Below the pieces are notes generated by a model. That model saw only the letters and a list, made by a program, of their open reading frames with translations. It was not told the DNA's origin and ran no database searches. From Isoetes taiwanensis (Eukaryota; Streptophyta; Lycopodiopsida; Isoetales; Isoetaceae), in assembly GCA_021234155.1 (NCBI GenBank), contig JAJEKV010000005.1:29133617-29197616 (forward strand): a DNA stretch of 64,000 nt, written 5' to 3'. Below, in pieces: positions 56,787 through 64,000 of the stretch; the stretch's first letter is position 1, and the number at the start of each line of letters is the position of its first letter. The position numbers and the translations under genes are program-made.

Positions 56787-58243
56787 TGTGACGTTCCAGC
56801 ATAATATATGGTATGAATATGTATATTATTCTATCATGCCACTCATACATGTCGCCTTGACGACATGTACTTAGAAACCGTAAAGGATTGCACCCTAGGG
56901 GGCAACTTCTCATATTGCACATGCCTTTAAACATGTTAACCCCTTTGCCACATGGCAAAACCCACATGCCCTTTTAACCGTAACCCTAGAAGGTCATGTG
57001 GAGAAACTGTAAACTTTTTCCATTTTCGCATTTCAGCTTCCTTGAGCCATTTCGGCCACGCCAAGCTGCTATTTCGCATTGCCAGATGCCATCAAGCCGG
57101 TTTTGCACAACAGATCCTCAAGATTTGGTCGCCTTTGCCTTCAACAAAAGCATGGACGCATTCCGAGGAGCTGGAGCAAGCCAAGGTTCAGGTAAACAGC
57201 AATTCTGTTGTGCAATGCCGACTTTTAGTCCGGCAATGAGCTGGTTTAGCATGTTAGTTCAGCCTTAGAGGCCTTATAGATTCTAAGATCACAAGCCTTA
57301 ACAAAGGAACCTAACCATGTATGTTTAGGTATAGATTATAGATGTTATTCTATGTTTCAGTTCTATGGATGATGATGTTCTATTCTATATGCACTCCTGT
57401 GTATTGAGAAGGGAGGTAAAGACCCTGAAAGCCTTAGTAGTTGATGTACCTAGATAGCCTCATTAATTCCCAATTAATGCGGCCTGTGCCTAAGAGCCCG
57501 CATGGCTGTGAGTGGCGTGACTAGACAAACAGATAAGGGGGACTTGTCCCATTGCAGATTGATCCCTCTAGTGTGTTAGGCCTGATGGTTTGCCACTGCG
57601 TGTGGGCAAGACATCAGCTCGACACCTCTGGGGTGATGCGTCATCTTCCATGGGGTTCAAGTCGTAGACATGGCATGGCCCTCTAGCCGCCTGTGATGGG
57701 CATGCATGCCTCTGGAGGGAGTGATCTCCTCCTGCCTCATCAGGCCCCTTGGCTATGCATTCGGTAGGCTACGATCGAGTCCCAAGACTTATCAACCTAT
57801 TCTGCAAAGTATGCACAGGAGGGGCGGATGGAGCGGACTACCCGATAGCATGTTCCTATGCCAGCCCAATCCATTGCCATGAATTCTATCCACAATGACT
57901 TCTGGATACCCAAGCCATCGGTCCATTCCCCTTGAGTCTGAGCCTTGGGTAGGATCTCCTCCATGTTGATGTTGTTGATGTTCTTACATATGTATGCTAT
58001 GGTGAGCCACCCTTCGAGGTAGAGCTATTTATGTTTGATGTCATATGCTCATGTTTATTTGCATTTCCGTAGCTAGGATGTCCCGAGTGAAGACGAAATG
58101 AATGACATGTCCATTCTTCCTCATCGATTTCTTGCCAAGGAATTGGTGTTAGGTGGACTGCCTTTGCCAGCTTGGTTTTCAGAGGGATGAACTCCGGCTT
58201 CTGATACGATGGGAGCATCGTAGATGAAGTAGGGGACGTCACA
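56787..58243 (+). repeat. 3' LTR (1,457 bp)
   Basis: It starts TGTGACGTTCCAGCATAATA and ends GGGGACGTCACA, and is followed by the GTATC target duplication. It aligns with the 5' LTR throughout; the length difference comes from several indels. The LTRs have visibly diverged, so the insertion is not recent. Confidence 0.9.
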
Positions 58244-58390
58244 GTATCTTATAAGTTTCTTGGTTTAGAAGATACAAATATTGATTATCATTCCTTCTGG
58301 TCCTGATTTACTATCCTTGGGGTTTTCTAAAGTTATAGGTGACAAATTCAAGGTTTAAGGATTTATTTAGATATATAAGGTTTCTTTTTA

Positions 58391-58920
58391 ATCGCATCGA
58401 TCCGAGACATCGGATCGCCATTCTAGAATGGGACGAGCATGCATGTCATGCATGCATGCGGGCGGCGCATGCCCGTTTTGGGTTGGGAGTTCGCTATTTC
58501 AGGCGCGTTTCTGCATCCACGTCTCATCGGCGCTTCCTCTTCTCTCAGCAGTACCTTATTCTCTTTGAATTGTTTCCAGGCAAGGGAGGGGCTTCTTCCT
58601 GCCTGGTTTAGCCAATTTGGCGTATCTTTCTTGCTATCCTTTACCGGCCTTTGGCCTCGTCCTGTGACCTCGTCCTTGATCCTAGTTTGTAAGGAAGTTC
58701 TCTGGTAGTCGGGCGGTTTGTTGGTTTCTTGCGAGTCCCATTCTAGAATCGCATCGATCCGAGACATCGGATCGCCATTCTAGAATGGGACGAGCATGCA
58801 TGTCATGCATGCATGCGGGCGGCGCATGCCCGTTTTGGGTTGGGAGTTAAGCTATTTGGTGGCGTTTACGCATCCGTCGTCTCATCGGCTTCCTCTTCTC
58901 TCGGCAGTACCTTATTCTCT
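58391..58920. repeat. Palindrome-rich ~170-bp direct repeat, two copies 357 bp apart
   Basis: 58391-58565 and 58748-58920 share a near-perfect first ~100 nt (AATCGCATCGATCCGAGACA, then CATTCTAGAATGGGACGAGC, GCATGTCATGCATGCATGCG, CCCGTTTTGGGTTGGGAGTT) and a more diverged second part (CTCATCGGC, TTCCTCTTCTCTC, GCAGTACCTTATTCTCTTTG). Palindromes include GATCCGAGACATCGGATC, CATTCTAGAATG and GCATGCATG. GGCGGTTTGTTGGTTTCTTG followed by CGAGTC(C/T)CATTCTAGAAT ends each unit (58,709 and about 59,400). Confidence 0.85.
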
Positions 58921-60259
58921 TTGAACCCACCCTCCCCCCCTTCTTTGTTTATTATATTTTGTTCAAGTTACATTTTATCATGTTTTTCCACCCCATTTGG
59001 GTGATGCTTTTCCACCCATTTGGGTGATGCTATTCTCACGGTATGTTTTCTCGCCACATTTGTGTTAGTGATGTGCGGTGCGGGTTGGTTGGCGGCATCC
59101 GTTTTGACTTCTCCATCGCGGGGGTTTTGGGAGCAATTCTATGCCTTACGTTTGTCTAAGCCCCTTCGAAGGCTTATCACTAGGGTTTTTCCTCGAAAAC
59201 CGAAAAGGGCGGGTTTTTTAATCCGGTGATAAGCTTCGGTGAGGGTACATCAACCACTCATCTATTAGCATTGTATTTGTTTTGGGGTCCAAATGATATA
59301 ATTGGATTTTCCCTTTATTTTTCGTGGGTAGTTCGCATGTGTGCGGCTACCCACTATCCACCATTGTAGAAAATCTGCTGAGATGAATGAGAAGCTTATG
59401 GCGGTTTGTTGGTTTCTTGCGAGTCTCATTCTAGAATGTGATTTTACTGTTGGTGATGGTTGCTAAGAGAGGAGGCTTCTGGAAGTTGGAATGCACATGT
59501 AGTTTATTCTGGAGGGCCAAGTTCAGTTGTTAATGTAGGTAAATGTTTTTGTTCTAGGAGCATAGAGGTAGATGAAATCATAGAGGGGCGAGAGGCAGCC
59601 ATTGATGTGGAAGATGAACTAGAAGCATGGAGTGCAACTCTCTAAACTTGATGGTGAAGGTGCAGGTTTCTACTCTTATTGCCGTCTTTATGATTGCAAT
59701 TTCATGATCTGGCTGTAAAGGAAGGATTAGTAATGGAGTATGGAATTAAGCTCATATGGAGTCAAAGCTACTATTTGAAAAGGGGAGAACATCTACATTC
59801 TGCTTTCAGTTATAGTAAAGTTTTACTGCTATGTATTTAGCTAAAAGAATATGTAAGTTTTTTGAAAGCTTCACAAGCTACAGTCGATCCTATTATAAGA
59901 GTATGTATGCATTTCTTTCTGAGTGGATTTAAAAATTTAAGACATGCTGACCATTATGGCAGAAATATAGTGCATATATAGTATTGCTTTAGAAACACTT
60001 GAAAATATCATAGTACGTGGTCATATAAAGTAGTGACATGATCTAAGTTATTCAAATTATTCGTGTTTTTATGATCATCAAAAATCTATAATGTAGACAC
60101 ATAGACTGAGGTATACATATGTACAATCTGGCGTAAAAGGTGATCATCTGCATGGGTAAAAAAATAAATGGTGCAGAATAAATAGCTAATGAAAGCATGC
60201 AAGAACTAAGCATATGAAATTGATGACAACATATTAATGTAATATCTAGGCATGTGGAC
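58921..60259. other. End of the duplicated repeat, then intergenic DNA
   Basis: The second repeat unit continues to about 59,440 with a short duplicate CCA(C)CCCATTTGGGTGATGCT (58,989 and 59,013). From 59,450 to 60,250 the sequence is AT-rich. A 61-codon frame at 59460-59645 has no recognised domain. Confidence 0.45.
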
Positions 60260-61122
60260 CATAGTTACGAAACACGGCCACGGGAAACGCAACGGCTCCC
60301 CAAATTTTAGAAAACGAAAACGGCAACGGAACACGGAAACGAATAACACGGGAATATTCTTCAAAATACTTAAACTTTTTAAAATATATAAAAAAGAAAT
60401 GGACCAAGAAATGGAAATTTCAGCTGTGGTCTGACAAGATATTATATAATATTTCTTAATCTAGAATCCAGTATGGTATTTATATTTGTTTATCTGTTTT
60501 GTAGGATCGCTACCAGAGCAGACACGCTTCGCTTCGCCTTCAACAGGCAGATCGGCTGATGACAAATGCGGGCTGATGACAGATGCGGGCTGATGGCAGA
60601 TCCGGGCAGACATCTCAGGGCCAGGCATCCAGGATTCCAGGGCCAGGCATCTCAATCCGGCCCTCAATCTAGGCATCTCAATCCAGGCATCTCCAGGGCG
60701 AAGCAGGTCTTCAGGTCTTCAAGCAAAAGCAAAAGACAGGTCCCCCGGAATCCAGGAATCCAGAAGAACACACACACAGGAAAACTGCCATTTCAAGCTA
60801 CACACAGGCAGGCGGGAAAGCTGCCGTTTCAAGCTACAACACACAGGTTTTTCATGTCGAAACCCAGCTCTCTGGAAAAAAAAAAGTGGGCGCATAACCA
60901 GGGCCGAAAGCCAGCTCTCTGGAAAACAAATTTGTTACAGTTGTAGCAATTTTTGACAAACCACGACCATTGTTCTGCCAGAACACGGTCGTTCCAATCC
61001 AAACCACGCCGTGGTTCGTGTCAGGTAAAAAGCCACGGTCGTTGCCGTGTTCGCTACGGACTGCTCCAAAAAAACGTTGTTGCCGTGGGCCATGGCCGAA
61101 ATGGCCGTGTTTCGTAACTATG
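60260..61122. mobile_element. hAT-like non-autonomous transposon, 863 bp
   Basis: A perfect 8-bp TSD ATGTGGAC (60252-60259 and 61123-61130) flanks 21-bp perfect terminal inverted repeats that begin CATAGTTACGAAACACGGCC on each strand. Subterminal regions are rich in ACGG/CCGT motifs (AACGGCAACGG; CCACGGTCGTTGCCGTGTTC). The middle (60,540-60,720) is a CAGGCATCTCA/GCTGATGACAGATGCG tandem patch. No transposase is encoded. It belongs to a different family from the 972-1590 element because the TIRs differ. Confidence 0.88.
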
Positions 61123-61170
61123 ATGTGGACATGTATGCTCAAAAGTCTATGACAGCACGAAAAGAGAAAG

Positions 61171-61790
61171 AAGTCGCATTTAATTAAAGTGGGTCTCATG
61201 CCATTCCCACTTTTTTTCGGAACCCTGTTATTTTACACGAAAAGGACGAGGGAAAAGTTTTGAAACCCCTTTATTGCTTTAGAAAATGCCTTTTTTCCTG
61301 TGTGAAAAAAAAATGTTAAGGAAGATTACATGGTCTACTTTTCTCAGTTAGCGAGTCGAAAAGCTAAAGAGCACATAAAACCAATGAAAATGCTATCCCG
61401 TTGTAAACGAAGTGCTAATCTGCCTTGAATTTTCGTACATAAATAATTTCATTACATTGTATTTTACAGTGGTTGAAGAGACCATGATGGTTGGGCTAGC
61501 ACAAATATTACATCATCTTCGCACACAGACCATCTACTGGGAACAACGTGCAGAGCAAGGTCCGGGGTGTTCCAAGCCACGAGAGCAACTTGAAGAGAAT
61601 AGAAATCTGAACGCACTGGCTTGTCCAATGCATGTCATCAACCTCTTCTCATCCTCTTTCTTCAATGAACGGGTTTTTCAATGGCTCCTGATCATGTCTT
61701 TTCTGCTCACGATCTGTACTGGAAAAGGCAAAATCAAGCTAGAGTCGTCACATGATGTACCAGAAAAGGTGCATTTGCACTGTTCGCGTT
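61171..61790 (+). repeat. Second copy of the 7.3-8.0 kb terminal module
   Basis: It matches 7337-7965 in order: the 25-nt terminal sequence (two mismatches), CATTCCCA, TTTTTTTCGGAACCCT, TTATTTTACAC, then TTACAGTGG(G/T)TGAAGAGACCAT and TTCAATGAACGGGT(C)TTTTC. The part after TTTTACAG lies in a 126-codon frame (61412-61792) reading VEETMMVGLAQILHH...NLFSSSFFNERVF. In the 7.7-kb copy the corresponding frame is broken. This may be a transposon exon; I do not recognise its family. Confidence 0.5.
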
Positions 61791-64000
61791 AAAATTCACA
61801 TAATATCAGGGGTTCAATAATCAGTCAAACCCTTCTTATATGTTAATATATGGCAGTCATGTTGCATGGGAAAAATACCTAAAAATCTATTGGTCCCCAT
61901 TCATGAGAGTTACACTTAGGTAAACCCAAGGGGGTCAAGTCTGTTTCGTTACATGTCTAGATAAAGTAAAACTGTCTCGATAAGACAATTTTTATGATTT
62001 TTTTCATTATTTTTTGTATTTTCTACACGAGTTAGAGAGTAAGACACAAAAAGCGCACCTCAATCCGAGGTCCGAGAAGGGGAGATAGGGTTGTTTGAAC
62101 ATGGTGAGGTCAAAAGCTGCTGCTTGTCTTACGTGAACCAATCTTTGGTTTCGAGAAAAGCTGTTCCCAAATCAAATCTCTAACTTTTGTAGGAAAATGA
62201 ATTTTTGACCCAAAATTTTTGAATATAAGTATTAGACAACTTGCTTTATCTAAGAAAAATGTCCATTAGCCTTGATGATGAGGTTTTGATTTTCTTTTAT
62301 TTTTTCAATTACAAGTGAATGATAACTTATGTCTATATAGGAGTAAAATGATTCAAAGTCATCCGAAAAAAAATCACATTATGAAAGGTTACCACGATAT
62401 AGAATCACTCCAAAACAAACACGTAAAAAAAGCATAGCGTTTGTTTTCAAGAAATCAAGAAAGGTTCGTATTACCTGAGACCATTACCGGTCCACCTTCT
62501 TTTTAAAATTAAGAACTCCCTCATGTTAATCAATTTCAGTTTCAATTGCGGGATATAAGCACCTCATGAGCTACTCTATTCATTAAAATAATCAATGCTC
62601 CCGATCTTGAGGTTTAGCATAAACTTTCTAGTGTTCGTTCCAAGTTATCTGTTAGAGTAATGCAGCGTTCCATGGATTTCATAAACCTATGTATTGAATG
62701 GTGAACTCAAAACTTGTATTTTTTATCTTCTCAAGTTGTGGAAGCAATGCAAAAGAATGAAAAACAAATATAAAAAGCTAGAACTATGAAAAATAAAGAT
62801 AGACTGCTATGTCTGTTTCCCATAACCCGATTGGGTTCCGTGGACGTTAAAATTTCCTTCCTTCCTTCCTTCCTTCCTTCCTTCCATCCATTGCTGGTCC
62901 ACATGGCTTATGATCATTCAAGACGCCAGAACATCCTCATCTTAATTAGTTGGTTGCTAGAATTGCATTATTTAATGGTAAAGTTGAAGCACAAGCAAAC
63001 TGAACCTATATGAATCTCCACTCATCCTTCCAAAAATTATGTTAGAGAAGGTAGAAAATCACCATATCATTGTATAAGTGACAAATGAACAATAAATAAA
63101 ATTGGTAATCATAATTAGAGAGATTTAATTCTATACCCAATTCGTTAATTGTGGACCATAATGGTCCATGCCCATTTATATTCAAATCTTACATATAGTA
63201 GTATGTTATTTTTAACATTAAATTGGAGATCTATGTTGCCAATGAAGCTTGAACCCATAAAAATTATAGTCTATCATGAAAGACAAGCTAAAGTTACTAT
63301 TATTATACCTAAAGTAGGAACTCTTAAGCAGCAAACACGTGTACTAAGTTTATGATAGTAAAAAATAAGAAGATTTCATCGTGTGTTTTGCACTAAGACG
63401 ATACAAACTATATTTTAAACTTCTATTACATGTTTCGTCAATCATGAGTTGAAAAAGAATGCTATCTTGCTTTAAAATATGGCAAGCCTAAGTATAAACC
63501 AGAAATGGTCCATGTCTATTTTAAATCAAATCTTGTACATAATATGTTACTTTAACATGAAATTCAAGATCTATGTTGCCAAGGAAGGGTGACATTCATA
63601 AAAAATATTGCCTACCATAAAAGATGAGTTTTTTGTATTATTAGCTTAGCTAAACTCTAATTTTGTGTAGTGGCAACCACTTCTAAATGTAAAGAATACA
63701 TGGTTATTCACCATATTTAACTTCATAAAATTCTTTATTATGAATGTATAAGTGGAATGAATGGAGTGCATCATTTATTGCCCTTAGAAAACTTATATAT
63801 GAGTTTAGTTAAACCACGTTAGTTCTATTTTTGTCCTGGATTCTGTATCGAATCTTCTTTAGTGAAAATTGAGATCAACATGACTTATAGACACTTCAAA
63901 AAATTATTGGACTATAGCTCTTAGAGTTGACAACTTATGGCCACAAGTCTTACGTCAAAACTTGTTATAGTAAAGGAGAAACAATTCACAACCTCAAACA
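61791..64000. other. AT-rich intergenic DNA
   Basis: No gene was recognised. A (TTCC)n microsatellite lies at 62857-62888. Two related blocks, one near 63,160-63,260 (GGTCCATGCCCATTT, then AAATTGGAGATCTATGTTGC) and one near 63,510-63,590 (GGTCCATGTCTATTTTA, then AAATTCAAGATCTATGTTGC), indicate an old ~350-bp duplication. Confidence 0.5.

Larger units (their letters stand above)
34638..58243 (+). mobile_element. Nested Ty3/gypsy chromovirus LTR retrotransposon, 23.6 kb with insertions
   Basis: Two LTRs of the same family in direct orientation are flanked by a perfect 5-bp TSD, GTATC (34633-34637 and 58244-58248). This shows that they belong to one integration event. A primer binding site follows the left LTR and a polypurine tract precedes the right LTR. 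The integrase C-terminus and chromodomain lie just before the 3' LTR, the normal Ty3/gypsy order. I could not find gag, protease, RT, RNase H or the integrase core. The central 19 kb consists of a LINE, a second LINE fragment, duplications, a SINE and unrecognised DNA. The element is defective. Confidence 0.88.

Overview
The window looks like intergenic nuclear DNA from a land plant with a large, repeat-rich genome. The evidence is an intron-less PLS-class pentatricopeptide-repeat (PPR) gene, a trihelix/MYB-SANT-like regulator with GT-AG introns, a plant-type LINE with a 50-nt poly(A) tail, a chromodomain Ty3/gypsy element primed by initiator tRNA-Met, and hAT- and Harbinger-like MITEs. The style of the PPR protein (long P-L-S array, truncated E region, no DYW) suggests a fern or other seed-free vascular plant to me. 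That is an inference, and I cannot name the species. Nothing here looks bacterial, organellar or viral.

Layout. 1-3.9 kb: a 131-bp minisatellite and a complete 619-bp hAT-like MITE with an 8-bp target-site duplication (TSD). 3.9-7.3 kb: a broken gene of a transposase-like family marked by DGMDQ, ENK and GHTHD motifs. 7.3-11.4 kb: a segment bounded by perfect 25-nt inverted repeats. It holds an array of eight hairpin units, several degenerate satellites and a 400-nt pyrimidine tract. 11.7-13.8 kb: tRNA-derived SINE pieces and the 3' end of a gypsy element with a short LTR. 14.4-25.4 kb: gene fragments (coiled-coil-like, ubiquitin-specific protease, NPG/TTC7-like, phospholipase A1-like) and one apparently intact three-exon trihelix gene (19,928-21,512, minus). 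25.7-28.1 kb: an intact PPR gene (minus). 28.5-34.5 kb: three MITE-like elements, one split by a 3-kb insertion. 34,638-58,243: one 23.6-kb nested Ty3/gypsy composite with two 1.5-kb LTRs, a perfect GTATC TSD, a PBS and a PPT. Its middle holds a degenerate full-length LINE, a 5'-truncated LINE on the other strand, a segmental duplication split by a SINE, and several kb of unrecognised non-coding sequence. Only the integrase C-terminus and chromodomain of the gypsy polyprotein remain. 58.4-64 kb: a palindrome-rich duplicated repeat, a complete 863-bp hAT-like MITE with an 8-bp TSD, a second copy of the 7.3-kb terminal module, and AT-rich DNA.

Only two genes look alive: the PPR gene (probably organellar RNA processing) and the trihelix gene (probably a nuclear DNA-binding regulator). 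Everything else recognisable is mobile DNA at various stages of decay, or exon-sized fragments of ordinary genes. The strongest evidence is structural (TSDs, terminal repeats, and paralogous empty or occupied sites). No alignment, expression data or database search was run.
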